Shown: positions 24,486 to 34,297, counted from the first letter of the stretch. The stretch: 52,935 nucleotides of DNA from UMGS1840 sp964537245 (GCA_964537245.1 CAZHZL010000009.1:1-52935); one strand, 5' to 3'. Numbers and translations: made by a program. The notes: generated from the letters alone by a model not told the origin.

Positions 24486-24978
24486 TAAAAAAACGGTAAG
24501 AATAGCGTATATTGCTGTTTTTACGGCGCTTTTGTTCGTTTTTTCTCTTTTTGATTCAATATTTAATTTCGGATTTGGAATTCCGGGAGTAAAGGCAGGA
24601 TTTTCAAACATTGTTATCATTTTTTCAATGTACTCATTCGGCTTTTTTTACAGCTTTCTGCTTGTGATTTTAAAAATCCTGATAAACACGCTTTTTTTCA
24701 GCGGTTTTTCGTCGTTTGTTTTTACTTTTGCAGGCAGTATTACGGGATTTTTTGCGATGTATATTGTTAAAAAAATCTTTAGTGACAGAGTTTCCTGTAT
24801 CGGAGTCAGCGTTTCGGGCGGTTTTTGTCATATCGTTATGCAGTATGTAATGTCTTTTTTTGTTATGAAAACATCTGCTGTTTTTTCGCTGTTACCGTAT
24901 GCGGTTTTAATGTCACTTGCTTCGTCGGTGATAGTCGGAATAATATCTGATATAATTATAAAAAGGTGGGGGATATAA
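24463..24978 (+). CDS. Gx transporter family protein (HepS-I-like membrane protein)
   Basis: 171 aa with five or so hydrophobic segments (RIAYIAVFTALLFVFSLFDS onward). It belongs to the Gx transporter family, often annotated heptaprenyl diphosphate synthase component I; it is a membrane protein related to small-molecule transport components. Three ATG codons lie in tandem (24457-24465); the third has AGGTG six bases upstream and was chosen. It pairs with the upstream NusG-II gene. The substrate is unknown. Confidence 0.8.
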   Translation: MFQRLPTDKKTVRIAYIAVFTALLFVFSLFDSIFNFGFGIPGVKAGFSNIVIIFSMYSFGFFYSFLLVILKILINTLFFSGFSSFVFTFAGSITGFFAMYIVKKIFSDRVSCIGVSVSGGFCHIVMQYVMSFFVMKTSAVFSLLPYAVLMSLASSVIVGIISDIIIKRWGI

Positions 24979-24980
24979 AA

Positions 24981-25253
24981 ATGAGAGCAAAGGCTTTAGG
25001 TTCAAAATATTCTTGGTTTTCACTTCTGATAATTCTTGTTATCGGAGTAGTGTTTGGTGGGATTATTACATATCTTACTTCCGGAGTGGGAGCACTTTCA
25101 TGGCTTAATGTAGGATATACTTTCGGACTCAGCGACCCATTTATACTTGATTTATATGTAATAAAGCTTACTTTCGGGCTTAGTGTTAATGTTAATGTTG
25201 CCGTAATAATCGGAATAATTATTTCGGCAGTAGTATACAGATATGTATTTTAA
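24981..25253 (+). CDS. DUF4321 family small membrane protein
   Basis: 90 aa. Two membrane segments (LLIILVIGVVFGGIITYLTSG and NVAVIIGIIISAVVYRY) flank a short loop with PFILDLYVIKLTFG, typical of DUF4321. In Clostridia this family is regularly encoded just before mreB, sometimes with maf and radC, as here. The start at 24981 has AGGTGGGGG upstream. Function unknown; context suggests cell envelope or shape. Confidence 0.8.
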   Translation: MRAKALGSKYSWFSLLIILVIGVVFGGIITYLTSGVGALSWLNVGYTFGLSDPFILDLYVIKLTFGLSVNVNVAVIIGIIISAVVYRYVF

Positions 25254-25273
25254 TTAAATGGAGGTTATATAAA

Positions 25274-26311
25274 ATGTCATTATTTGGTAGAGATATCGGA
25301 ATTGATCTTGGTACGGCGAATACTCTTATCTATGTGAAGGGAAAGGGGATTGTTTTAAGAGAGCCATCCGTTGTTGCGCTTAACAGATATACAAAAGAGG
25401 TTCTTGCGGTAGGTAACGACGCAAAGGAAATGGTGGGAAGAACTCCCGACAGTATTATTGCAGTCCGCCCTATGAGTGAAGGCGTTATTTCCGATTTTGC
25501 AATGACCTACAATCTTATAAAGTTTTTCCTTAAAAAAGTTTTGAGAAACGGGATATTTGTAAAACCACGCGTTGTTGCATGTGTGCCTGCCGGGGTTACA
25601 GATGTTGAGAAGAGAGCAGTTGAAGACGCTGTTTTACAGTCAGGTGCAAAAGAGGTGCATATCACAGAGGAATCAATGGCTGCGGCAATCGGCGCAGGTC
25701 TTCCTGTTGTTGACCCGTTTGGAAATATGATTCTTGATATCGGCGGAGGAACAAGCGAGGTTGCGGTTATTTCGCTTGGTGCGATTGTAACCTCAAAAAC
25801 AGTAAGAGTTGCCGGTGACGCTTTTGACAGAGCGATAATAGATTATGTAAAAAAAGTTCATAATCTTCAGATAGGTGACAGAACTGCTGAGCAGGTTAAA
25901 ATTCAGATTGGCTCAGTATATGAATGTGACGATTTGATTCATGAGATGGATGTTCGCGGAAGAGACCTTATCACAGGACTTCCGAGAAATGTTATTATTA
26001 CGGCAAAAGAAGCAAGAGAAGCTCTTAGTGAGCCTATCCGCGTTGTTGTTGATGCAGTTAAAGAGACTCTGGAATCAACTCCGGCAGAGCTTTCTGCGGA
26101 TATCGTTGAAAACGGTATTATCCTTACAGGCGGCGGTGCACTTCTTCGCGGACTTGATAAGCTTCTCAATGCAGAAACACATCTTCCTGTAAGAGCGGCT
26201 GACGCGGCGCTGGATTGCGTTGTTCTCGGAACAGGTATGCTTTTGGAGGAAATCGAAACGCTCAAGCTTATAAATAACGACAAAAACAAAATGAAAAATT
26301 ACAGAAGATAA
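25274..26311 (+). CDS. mreB: Rod shape-determining actin homologue MreB
   Basis: 345 aa. Actin-fold phosphate loops DLGTANTLIY and ILDIGGGTSEVAVI are clear, as is GGGALLRGLDKLL. MreB filaments under the membrane guide the elongasome. The start has GGAGGT upstream. It is followed closely by mreC, mreD and the PBP2 gene, the standard elongation cluster. Confidence 0.97.
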   Translation: MSLFGRDIGIDLGTANTLIYVKGKGIVLREPSVVALNRYTKEVLAVGNDAKEMVGRTPDSIIAVRPMSEGVISDFAMTYNLIKFFLKKVLRNGIFVKPRVVACVPAGVTDVEKRAVEDAVLQSGAKEVHITEESMAAAIGAGLPVVDPFGNMILDIGGGTSEVAVISLGAIVTSKTVRVAGDAFDRAIIDYVKKVHNLQIGDRTAEQVKIQIGSVYECDDLIHEMDVRGRDLITGLPRNVIITAKEAREALSEPIRVVVDAVKETLESTPAELSADIVENGIILTGGGALLRGLDKLLNAETHLPVRAADAALDCVVLGTGMLLEEIETLKLINNDKNKMKNYRR

Positions 26312-26341
26312 TAAAAGCTGTTTTGAAAGGTGGCATTAGGA

Positions 26342-27163
26342 TTGAAAAGAAATAAAAGACCGGTTATCGTATATATAGTCGTGCTTTTTTTGGTATGTAT
26401 TCTTGTCTTTGCCTCCGCAAAAAACAGAGTAAATGTAGCGTTTATAGATAATGCCTTTAATGTTGTTTCAAAGCCGTTTGTAGTTGCTGCAAACGGCGTG
26501 AGCAATTTTTTTGAAGGCTTTTTTGAATATTTTGCAGATAAAAAAGAGCTCGCAAGACAGCTTGATGAGCTTACCTATAAAAACAATTATCTCGACCATA
26601 AGGTTAGCTCGCTGTCCTCTTTGGAAAGCGAAAATCAGAGACTCAGGGAGCTTCTTGATTTAAAGGAACGATATCCCGAATTTAAGACGACAGCAGCTTC
26701 CGTTATTGCAAGAGATTCGGGTAACTATTGCAGAATGGTTACCATTGACAAGGGTAAAGAAAGCGGAATAAAGGTCAATCAGGCTGTTCTATCGCAGGAC
26801 GGCCTTGTAGGTCTGGTGTTTGAGGTTGGAAACGGCTGGTCAAAAATTCAGACCATACTTGACCCTGCAACCTCTGTCGGCTGTAAAATAACGAGAACAG
26901 GTGATATTTCAGTCACCGAAGGCGATATAAAGCTTATAAACGACGGACTTCTTCAAATGCTTTATATTTCAAGTCAGTTTACAATACTTGAAGGAGATAT
27001 CGTTGAAACCTCAGGCTTGGGAGAAATATATCCGAAGGGAATACCGATTGGAAGAATAAACGAGATTAAGGTAGATGAAAACTCAAATTCTCAGTATGCC
27101 ACCATTGCGCCTATTGTAGATTTTTCAAATCTATATGAGGTGCTTGTTATTACTGAAAAATAA
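26342..27163 (+). CDS. mreC: Rod shape-determining protein MreC
   Basis: About 273 aa. One N-terminal membrane segment (VIVYIVVLFLVCILVFAS) is followed by a coiled coil (about residues 55-95, LTYKNNYLDHKVSSLSSLES) and the extracytoplasmic beta-barrel domain (QDGLVGLVFEVG..., IPIGRINEI). MreC links MreB to PBP2. The likely start is TTG at 26342 with AAAGGTGG upstream; an in-frame GTG at 26330 overlaps that site. Confidence 0.95.
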   Translation: MKRNKRPVIVYIVVLFLVCILVFASAKNRVNVAFIDNAFNVVSKPFVVAANGVSNFFEGFFEYFADKKELARQLDELTYKNNYLDHKVSSLSSLESENQRLRELLDLKERYPEFKTTAASVIARDSGNYCRMVTIDKGKESGIKVNQAVLSQDGLVGLVFEVGNGWSKIQTILDPATSVGCKITRTGDISVTEGDIKLINDGLLQMLYISSQFTILEGDIVETSGLGEIYPKGIPIGRINEIKVDENSNSQYATIAPIVDFSNLYEVLVITEK

Positions 27164-27172
27164 GGTTTGATT

Positions 27173-27688
27173 ATGGAAAACAGTATTGTTATTGAAAGAA
27201 TTAAATATGTGATTCTTGGAGTTGTTGTTCTTGCTTTTCAGACAGGCTTCGCTGACAGTATGAGAATTATGGGAGTTGCTCCGAATATAGTTCTTTGTTA
27301 TGTGATGTGCGTGTCGTTTCGCAACCATAACAGCTTCGGTTTTTATAATGCACTTCTGACAGGGCTTGCGCTTGACGCTATCGGCGGAAGGATTTTTGGA
27401 GAATATACTTTCTTTTTCGTGCTTTTTGATTTGATTATTGAAAAAGTTTTTTATAAGCTTTTTGCGGAAAACTTCTGGTTTGAATTTTTCAGCGGAGTAA
27501 TCCTGAATATATTCTTTTCGGGAATGTTTGCACTTATAGTATGGTTATTTGACGGAAATTTCCTTTATATAACGATGAAAATAGCTCTTATTGAAGCAAT
27601 ATATAACAGCGCTGTATTTCTTGTTCTTCTTTTTATATTCAAAAAAAGAAAGAAGAAAAGAAGAATAACCTTCAGAATTGATAACTAA
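27173..27688 (+). CDS. mreD: Rod shape-determining membrane protein MreD
   Basis: 171 aa with about five membrane segments and a basic C-terminus (KKRKKKRR). The family segment LALDAIGGRIFGEYTFFFVLF is recognisable. It follows mreC by 9 bases and belongs to the same elongation complex. The ATG at 27173 has AAGGTT upstream; a TTG two codons earlier is less likely. Confidence 0.9.
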   Translation: MENSIVIERIKYVILGVVVLAFQTGFADSMRIMGVAPNIVLCYVMCVSFRNHNSFGFYNALLTGLALDAIGGRIFGEYTFFFVLFDLIIEKVFYKLFAENFWFEFFSGVILNIFFSGMFALIVWLFDGNFLYITMKIALIEAIYNSAVFLVLLFIFKKRKKKRRITFRIDN

Positions 27689-27729
27689 TAGCTAAAAATA
27701 AAAATAAGAAAGGAGCACACGGCAGAATT

Positions 27730-29730
27730 ATGAAAAAAGAATTTTTTTCAAGAGTTGTTATTATAATGATTCTTATGTCAGCCTTTTTATGTGCTCTTTT
27801 TGTGCGTCTTTTTTCATTGCAGATTGTAAACGGAGAAAGCTACAGAGAATCTTCTTTGAAAAGCCTTGTTAAAACCGTTCCCTTAAAAGCTAAAAGAGGC
27901 GATATTTTAGACAGATACGGTCGTGTTATCGTTACAAGCAGTATAACATATAACATTGAAATTTCCAAATATTCAAAAACATCGGAAACACTTAATAAAA
28001 CAATTTATAATCTTATTCTTCTTATGGAAAAGAACGAACAGAGATATACAGACAGCCTTCCGATTTCTGAAAAGCCGTATGCTTATACAAAGGACGATGA
28101 GGGTGTAAAAAGCTTTTTGAAAAGTATGGAGCTTTCTGAAAGCTTAAAAGCAGATAAGGTTATATCAGAGCTTAAAAAAAGATATAAAATTGAAGATGAT
28201 ATTCCTGACAAATACTTAAGAAAAGTTATAAGCGTAAGAAGTGAAATGGAATTAAGACAGTTTTCTTCAAATAATTCCTATGTCTTTGCGAAAAATGTAA
28301 ATATGAATGTCGTGACGGTTATAAAAGAGGATTCCACTACATTTCCCGGCGTTAATGTCATGACTACTTATGAGCGGTCTTATCCCGAAAGTGTGGGCGC
28401 ACATTTTCTGGGAAGAGTAGGTCCTATATATAAAGAGGAATACGAGGTGCTTAAGGATAAGGGTTACAGCTTTACCGATGTTATAGGTAAAGAAGGAATA
28501 GAAAAGGTTTATGATATTGAGCTTAAGGGTAACGATGGTATTCAGAAAATAGAACAGGACTCAAACGGAAAAATAGTTTCTTATGAAACTCTAGACCCGG
28601 CTTTAAGCGGTAATGATATTATTCTTACAATTGACCTTAATCTTCAGAAGCGTGCCGAGGAGGCGCTTGCTTCGATGATAAATAATTTGAGAATAAAAAT
28701 GGCTCCCGATGTCAGCGGCGGTGCAGTGTGCGTGTTGAATATCCATTCGGGTGAAGTGCTTGCAATGGCGTCTTATCCCACATACAGCTTAGCTGCCTTT
28801 GAGGAGGATTATAATAAAAATTATAAAAATGATGACAAACCCTTTTGGAACAGAGCAATTTCAGGCACATATGCACCCGGTTCAACCTATAAAATTCTGA
28901 CTTCGCTTGCGGTTTTGGAGGAAAATGCCGCTAGTATTTCCGAAAGAATAAAGGACTTGGGAAAATACACATTTTATAAGGACTATCAGCCTGTGTGTCA
29001 TGTTTATCCGGGTAGTCATGGCAGAGTTAATGTAACTGACGCGATAACATATTCTTGTAACTACTACTTTTATGAAACAGGTCGCAGACTTGGTATAGAT
29101 AATCTGGAAAAATACAGCCGTAAATTCGGTCTCGGAGAGCTTAGCGGAATAGAAATTCCGGGTGAAGCAAAGGGAACTGTCGCATCGAAGGAAGAAAAAA
29201 AGAAACGCGGAGAAATATGGTATCCCGGTGATACTCTTCAGGCGGCTATCGGTCAGTCTGACCACCTGTTTACACCTATTCAGCTTTCAAACTATATTGC
29301 AACGGTGGTAAACGGCGGAACAAGATATAAAACACATCTTCTTTATAAAATCAAAGATGTTAAAAGCGGAACAATCCGTGAGACAACTCCTGTTATAGAG
29401 GAGGAAATTAATATTAAACCTGAAAACTACAAGGCGATAATGGCGGGAATGAGGTCTGTTGCTGAGGACGGTACTGCGAGCGATACATTCCGCGATTTTG
29501 AAATTGCGGTAGGCGGTAAAACGGGAACTGCGGAGGCTGTTGGAACAAATAACGCGCTTTTTGTTGCGTTTGCACCGTATGACGACCCCGAAATAGCAAT
29601 AAGCGTCGTTGTAGAACATGGTGAACACGGTAATTCCATTGCCCCTGTTGCAAGGGAAATATTTGAAGAGTATTTTATAAATTCTTTAAGCGAAGTAAGT
29701 GATGAATATACTCAGCTTGAAGTCAGATAG
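27730..29730 (+). CDS. mrdA: Penicillin-binding protein 2 (elongation transpeptidase)
   Basis: 666 aa. It has an N-terminal membrane anchor (residues about 8-30), then the PBP dimerisation domain with RGDILDRYGRVI. The transpeptidase domain has Ser385 in APGSTYK (SxxK), SCN in TYSCNYYF, and KTG in GGKTGTAEA. It crosslinks peptidoglycan during side-wall growth together with MreBCD. RodA, its usual glycosyltransferase partner, is not encoded next to it. Confidence 0.95.
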   Translation: MKKEFFSRVVIIMILMSAFLCALFVRLFSLQIVNGESYRESSLKSLVKTVPLKAKRGDILDRYGRVIVTSSITYNIEISKYSKTSETLNKTIYNLILLMEKNEQRYTDSLPISEKPYAYTKDDEGVKSFLKSMELSESLKADKVISELKKRYKIEDDIPDKYLRKVISVRSEMELRQFSSNNSYVFAKNVNMNVVTVIKEDSTTFPGVNVMTTYERSYPESVGAHFLGRVGPIYKEEYEVLKDKGYSFTDVIGKEGIEKVYDIELKGNDGIQKIEQDSNGKIVSYETLDPALSGNDIILTIDLNLQKRAEEALASMINNLRIKMAPDVSGGAVCVLNIHSGEVLAMASYPTYSLAAFEEDYNKNYKNDDKPFWNRAISGTYAPGSTYKILTSLAVLEENAASISERIKDLGKYTFYKDYQPVCHVYPGSHGRVNVTDAITYSCNYYFYETGRRLGIDNLEKYSRKFGLGELSGIEIPGEAKGTVASKEEKKKRGEIWYPGDTLQAAIGQSDHLFTPIQLSNYIATVVNGGTRYKTHLLYKIKDVKSGTIRETTPVIEEEINIKPENYKAIMAGMRSVAEDGTASDTFRDFEIAVGGKTGTAEAVGTNNALFVAFAPYDDPEIAISVVVEHGEHGNSIAPVAREIFEEYFINSLSEVSDEYTQLEVR

Positions 29731-29740
29731 GAGTGGAAAA

Positions 29741-30505
29741 ATGGGAAAAATAATAGCAGTTGCGTCCGGAAAGGGCGGAGTCGGAAAAACAACAATGGCG
29801 GCAAATATCGGAGCTGCGTTGGCGTTGGAAAAGAAGAAGGTACTTTTGATAGACCTTGATATCGGTCTTCGTAATTTAGATCTTATGCTTGGACTTCACA
29901 GCATAATTATTTACGACCTGGTTGATGTCTATGAGAAAAAGATAGATTTGTTTGAAGCGGCATATCATTTTGAAAAATACGGAGAATTGTATTTTCTACC
30001 TGCTTCACAGACGATAGACAAGGAAGATGTTGATGTAAACCTGTTTTACAGCTTTATAGACAGTATAAAAGAACAGTTTGATTTTATTATCCTTGACTGT
30101 CCTGCCGGAATTGAAACGGGGCTTAAAAATGCACTTTGTATAACCGATACGCTTATTGCGGTTGTAACTCCTGATTTTGCTTCGTTAAGAGATGCGGACA
30201 GGCTTATAAGCGTGAGCGAGGAATACAGCGTAAAAGATAAATATGTGCTTGTAAACAAATTTAACACTAAGCTGATAAGAAAAGGCATTATGCCTAATGT
30301 TGATGAGATTTTAAGTAATTTAGGAACTCCGCTTATAGGAATTGTTGTTGACGAGCCTATGATGATAAAATATCAGAATGAAGGACAGCTTGCTGTTGAC
30401 AGTAATTCCAAAAAATTCATAAAAAATGTAAAAAATTGCGCAAAACGCTTGACAGGAGAGCAAATTCCTATTAAAATAAAATGGAAAACGATTTCAAACA
30501 AGTAA
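29741..30505 (+). CDS. minD: Septum-site/cell-division ATPase MinD
   Basis: 254 aa. The deviant Walker A motif SGKGGVGKTT has signature Lys11, and the switch regions LLIDLDIGLRNLDLMLG and ILDCPAGIE are typical of MinD. MinD is a membrane-cycling ATPase that positions MinC to block polar division. Neither minC nor minE is adjacent: minD begins 10 bases after the PBP2 stop and is followed by mgsA. The C-terminus (...KIKWKTISNK) is basic, but the usual amphipathic membrane helix is not obvious. ATG at 29741 with AGGAG was chosen over an upstream in-frame start at 29699. Confidence 0.93.
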   Translation: MGKIIAVASGKGGVGKTTMAANIGAALALEKKKVLLIDLDIGLRNLDLMLGLHSIIIYDLVDVYEKKIDLFEAAYHFEKYGELYFLPASQTIDKEDVDVNLFYSFIDSIKEQFDFIILDCPAGIETGLKNALCITDTLIAVVTPDFASLRDADRLISVSEEYSVKDKYVLVNKFNTKLIRKGIMPNVDEILSNLGTPLIGIVVDEPMMIKYQNEGQLAVDSNSKKFIKNVKNCAKRLTGEQIPIKIKWKTISNK

Positions 30506-30581
30506 TTACGACATTTTTATACATTATTCACTATACGGACTGTAAAATTATAATTAAATAAAGAAAGGTAAAAGGTGTGTT

Positions 30582-31004
30582 ATGAATATAGCTTTGATTG
30601 CTCACGATATGAAGAAAGAACTTATGGTACAATTTTCGATTGCATATAAATTTATTTTACAGAAGCATAATCTTTTTGCAACGGGAACGACGGGTGGACT
30701 TGTTGCAGACGCAACAGGACTTGATGTTCATCGCTTTATGTCAGGGCCTCAGGGCGGAGACCAGCAGATAGGCGCAAGAATAGCATATAATGAAATTGAC
30801 CTTGTGATATTTTTCCGCGATCCTCTGACAGCAAAACCGACAGAGCCGGAGATAAACGGGATTTTGAGACTTTGTGATATACATAACATTCCTTTGGCGA
30901 CTAACCTTGCAACAGCCGAAGTGCTGATTCAGGGACTTGAGAGAGGAGATCTCGGCTGGAGAGATATCGTAAGAGAAAACAAATCAGATACTCATATTTT
31001 CTGA
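30582..31004 (+). CDS. mgsA: Methylglyoxal synthase
   Basis: 140 aa. It converts dihydroxyacetone phosphate to methylglyoxal and phosphate, a bypass of lower glycolysis. Family motifs: IALIAHDMKK, ATGTTGGLV, SGPQGGDQQIGARI (with the catalytic Asp) and PTEPEINGILR. The gene commonly sits beside minD and rodA in Firmicutes, which matches this position. Confidence 0.97.
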   Translation: MNIALIAHDMKKELMVQFSIAYKFILQKHNLFATGTTGGLVADATGLDVHRFMSGPQGGDQQIGARIAYNEIDLVIFFRDPLTAKPTEPEINGILRLCDIHNIPLATNLATAEVLIQGLERGDLGWRDIVRENKSDTHIF

Positions 31005-31019
31005 TAAGTTTTTTGAAAA

Positions 31020-33080
31020 ATGCGCAAAGTTTGTTTTACCACAGCGTTGGCAATGTTTTTTGCCGGAGTATTTTTTTCGGGATATTTGGATTCAAATATC
31101 CCTGTTTTTATAATTTCGTTTGTAACTGTCTTTATATCTTTTGCGACTTTTTTAAAAATAAAGGAGTTAAAACATTTTATCGCTTATACTGTTGTTGCAA
31201 TTTTGACCTTTTCATTCGGAGTAGGGTATTTTTCACGCTCTTATGATGAGCTCTTCTTAAAATCGGAGAAATTTAAAAATTCATCGCCTGAAACTTTAGA
31301 AGTAACAGCAGTTGAAGTAATATCCGATAACCTGAACGGGCAGAGATTTATTTTGAAAACAAAAGACAATATTCGCATAGATGTTTCTTATACAGGAAAG
31401 GACGATATTCTTCCGGGTGATATTGTAACATTGAAGAAGCCTGTTTTGAAAATTGTAAATAAGTATAATTTTCTTTCAAAAAATGTCAAAATGATTAGCC
31501 GCAAGGCTGTTGTTTATACCGAATGTACAGATAAAAACCTTGAGATTTCCGGAAATGATAAGCATTACCTTCTTAACAGGAATTTTCATAAGATAAGAAA
31601 AAATACATTTTTTACTTTACTTAAATACTTAAGCTTTGACGAGGCTGCGTTTTGCTATTCTGTATTATCTTCGGATAAAGCGTATATATCAGCAGAACAG
31701 TATGACAGATTTGTAAAATCAGGTATCCTTCATTTATGCACCGTTTCAGGCTTTCATTTTACATTTTTATGTATGTTTATCGTAATTCTGACAGTAGGCT
31801 TTTTAAAGCCGTACAGACCGAGAATAATATTAACTGTTATTGTATCAACGGTGTTTTTATTATATACCGGCTTTTCTCCGTCTGTTTTAAGAGCTTATCT
31901 GATGTTCTTTAGTGTGAAAATATGTGATATCTTTTTTGTGGAGAGAATTTCGACAAAAAGCGTCCTTGCTTGTATGACATCACTTTTTGCGTTTGTAAAT
32001 CCGCTTATTATATATGATATATCCTTTATACTGACTTTTTCCGCAATATTCGGGCTGGTTTTCCTGTTGCCTGAATTAAGAAGAATTTTTTATGGTAAAA
32101 GCTTTTTCGGAAAGAATTATATAATAACAGCGCTCAGTGTAAACATATTTATGCTTCCTGTTTGTTACAGCATATTCGGGAAGGTATCGCTATGGAGCTT
32201 TATAACAAATTTTCTTGTTGAAATCGCAGTAGGATTTCTCATGATTATTTCTGTTATAATATGCATAATATCACGCTTTTCAAGTGCTTTAGGTTATATA
32301 TTTGCACCTTTGCTCAAGCTGATTGTAAACTATGTGTTTTTGGTTACTAAGGTTTCGGATATCGGTTTTGACATGAAGATAACATTTCCTCTTTCTATGA
32401 TAACCGTAGTGTTTCTGATACTTTCCGTCTATCTTTTTCTGATATTTTTTAAATCATCTGAAAGACGAAAAATGTTGTTGGCGTTGTTATGCCTGTGTAT
32501 ATCGGTTACAGTATTTTTTTATGTATATCAGTTTATGGACAGCAATGCATATATAACATATATCGGAAATACCACCGGAGTGGATATAATTTATAAGCAT
32601 AACCATTATGTTATATGCAGTGCTTCAGATTTGAAAGCAAATCCTCAAACTGTTGCTTTGAAGCAAAATGAAAAGATAAAGGTGCTGTATATTATAGACG
32701 AAGTAATAACGGACGAGGACGCGATTAGGCATTTTAGCGATACATATTGCGTGGAAAAGATATATACAAACAGAGCTTTATTTGAGAATGATGTTATAAA
32801 GATTTCATATGATGACGCAATCCGTTTTGAGATAAACGGCGAACGCTTTGTAATATCACCTGATATGAGGTATACAGCTTATAATGCAGAAAAAGAAGAA
32901 AACTGTAATATTATTTTTACAGATTATGGCGAGCCTCGTTATAAAGAACTTATAAAAATACTTGAATTTCCCAAAAGCGTTACGCCGGTTATAAAAGCGG
33001 AAGGCTATGAAAAACTGATTTGTACAGATAACTATTCGCTGATTACGGTGACGAAATCGGGAGAAACAGAAATAAACTAA
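31020..33080 (+). CDS. comEC: ComEC/Rec2-type DNA-uptake channel with degenerate C-terminal domain
   Basis: 686 aa. The N-terminal part has a membrane pair and an extracellular OB-like domain; the competence domain follows with many membrane segments (LHLCTVSGFHFTFLCMF, FLLYTGFSPSVLRAYLM). ComEC forms the inner-membrane channel for single-stranded DNA in transformation. The C-terminal about 160 residues lie where ComEC usually has a metallo-beta-lactamase-like nuclease, but no HxHxDH motif or following metal ligands can be found. So the nuclease is probably inactive or replaced. No comEA is adjacent. Confidence 0.85.
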   Translation: MRKVCFTTALAMFFAGVFFSGYLDSNIPVFIISFVTVFISFATFLKIKELKHFIAYTVVAILTFSFGVGYFSRSYDELFLKSEKFKNSSPETLEVTAVEVISDNLNGQRFILKTKDNIRIDVSYTGKDDILPGDIVTLKKPVLKIVNKYNFLSKNVKMISRKAVVYTECTDKNLEISGNDKHYLLNRNFHKIRKNTFFTLLKYLSFDEAAFCYSVLSSDKAYISAEQYDRFVKSGILHLCTVSGFHFTFLCMFIVILTVGFLKPYRPRIILTVIVSTVFLLYTGFSPSVLRAYLMFFSVKICDIFFVERISTKSVLACMTSLFAFVNPLIIYDISFILTFSAIFGLVFLLPELRRIFYGKSFFGKNYIITALSVNIFMLPVCYSIFGKVSLWSFITNFLVEIAVGFLMIISVIICIISRFSSALGYIFAPLLKLIVNYVFLVTKVSDIGFDMKITFPLSMITVVFLILSVYLFLIFFKSSERRKMLLALLCLCISVTVFFYVYQFMDSNAYITYIGNTTGVDIIYKHNHYVICSASDLKANPQTVALKQNEKIKVLYIIDEVITDEDAIRHFSDTYCVEKIYTNRALFENDVIKISYDDAIRFEINGERFVISPDMRYTAYNAEKEENCNIIFTDYGEPRYKELIKILEFPKSVTPVIKAEGYEKLICTDNYSLITVTKSGETEIN

Positions 33081-33094
33081 GGAGAGATATTGTT

Positions 33095-34249
33095 ATGACA
33101 GAAAGATTATACGACAAAAACAGCCATATAAAAGAATTTGAAGCAACAGTTCTTGAAGCAATCGAACAACACGACGGTAAATACGGGGTTGCACTTGACA
33201 GAACAGCGTTTTTTCCGGGAGGTGGCGGTCAGGAGCATGATGACGGAGAAATAAACGGAAATATAGTTCTCGATATGTATGAAGAAAACGGAGTGATTTA
33301 TCATATCATTGATAAAAAACTGAATCCCGGAGATGTTGTACAAGGTAAAATTGACTTTGAAAAAAGATTTATAAATATGCAGGGACATTCGGGCGAGCAT
33401 GTTGTGACAGGGCTTATCCATAATCTGTACGGTTATGACAATGTAGGCTTTCATATGGGGAGCGAATGTATAACACTTGATGTAAACGGTGATATGACCG
33501 ACGAAATGATAAAAGAAATTGAGCTTCTTTCAAATAAAGTGATTTATGAAAATGTTGATATAACCGTTTTATATCCTACTGATGAAGAACTGGCTTCTTT
33601 AGAGTACAGAAGTAAGCTTGAGCTTACCGAAAATGTTCGTATAGTTACAATATCGGGTTACGATAAATGTGCTTGCTGTGCGCCTCATGTTATGAAAACA
33701 GGGGAGATAGGCATAATAAAAATCATAGGCACCGAAAAATTAAAAGACAAAACCAGAATAAGCATGCTGAGCGGTTATAACGCTCTTTATGACTATGAAA
33801 AGAAATTCGAGAACACCAGAGGGATATCCGTTCTTCTGAGCGTGAAGCCAAACGAAAGCTACGGTGCAGTTGAAAAGCTTTATAAAGAATTAAATGACAG
33901 AAGCTTTGAGGTTACAGGACTTAAACGGGAAATTTTTAAATTAAAATATTCTGATTTAAAAAAAGACGGAAATATTGTAGTATTTGAAGATGATGCTGAT
34001 ATGGGAGAGCTTATTTATATCTCAAATATTTTAAGCGAAAACAATTTTGGTTATGTGAGTGTTTTATCTTCAAAAAAAGACGGAAACGGCTTTAACTATG
34101 TTATAAAACATAAAACCGAAAATCTCAGAGAAAAAGTGAAGGAAATAAACAAGCTTTTAAATGGAAGAGGCGGTGGAAGCGTTGATATGGTACAGGGATT
34201 TTTTAATTCAGATAAAAAAGTTGTCGAAAAGGTCTTGACAAATTTGTAA
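33095..34249 (+). CDS. Alanyl-tRNA editing protein, AlaX-L type with DHHA1 domain
   Basis: 384 aa. It resembles the editing half of alanyl-tRNA synthetase: zinc ligands His98 and His102 (GHSGEH) and Cys194-x3-His198 (CCAPH), an N-terminal FFPGGGGQEHD segment, and a C-terminal DHHA1 domain with GRGGGSVDMVQG. Such proteins hydrolyse Ser- or Gly-tRNA(Ala) made in error. It has no aminoacylation domain, so it is a free-standing trans-editing factor. The promoter of the glycerol operon lies in its last codons. Confidence 0.9.
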   Translation: MTERLYDKNSHIKEFEATVLEAIEQHDGKYGVALDRTAFFPGGGGQEHDDGEINGNIVLDMYEENGVIYHIIDKKLNPGDVVQGKIDFEKRFINMQGHSGEHVVTGLIHNLYGYDNVGFHMGSECITLDVNGDMTDEMIKEIELLSNKVIYENVDITVLYPTDEELASLEYRSKLELTENVRIVTISGYDKCACCAPHVMKTGEIGIIKIIGTEKLKDKTRISMLSGYNALYDYEKKFENTRGISVLLSVKPNESYGAVEKLYKELNDRSFEVTGLKREIFKLKYSDLKKDGNIVVFEDDADMGELIYISNILSENNFGYVSVLSSKKDGNGFNYVIKHKTENLREKVKEINKLLNGRGGGSVDMVQGFFNSDKKVVEKVLTNL

Positions 34250-34263
34250 AAAAACTGTATAAT
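34235..34263 (+). promoter_or_regulatory. Perfect sigma-A promoter of the glycerol-3-phosphate operon
   Basis: TTGACA (34235-34240), exactly 17 bases, TATAAT (34258-34263). The -35 lies inside the end of the alaX gene. The start near 34270 gives a leader of about 105 bases holding a terminator hairpin. Confidence 0.85.
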
Positions 34264-34297
34264 GATAATATAAATAAATATGCGTAAAGAGAATTGG

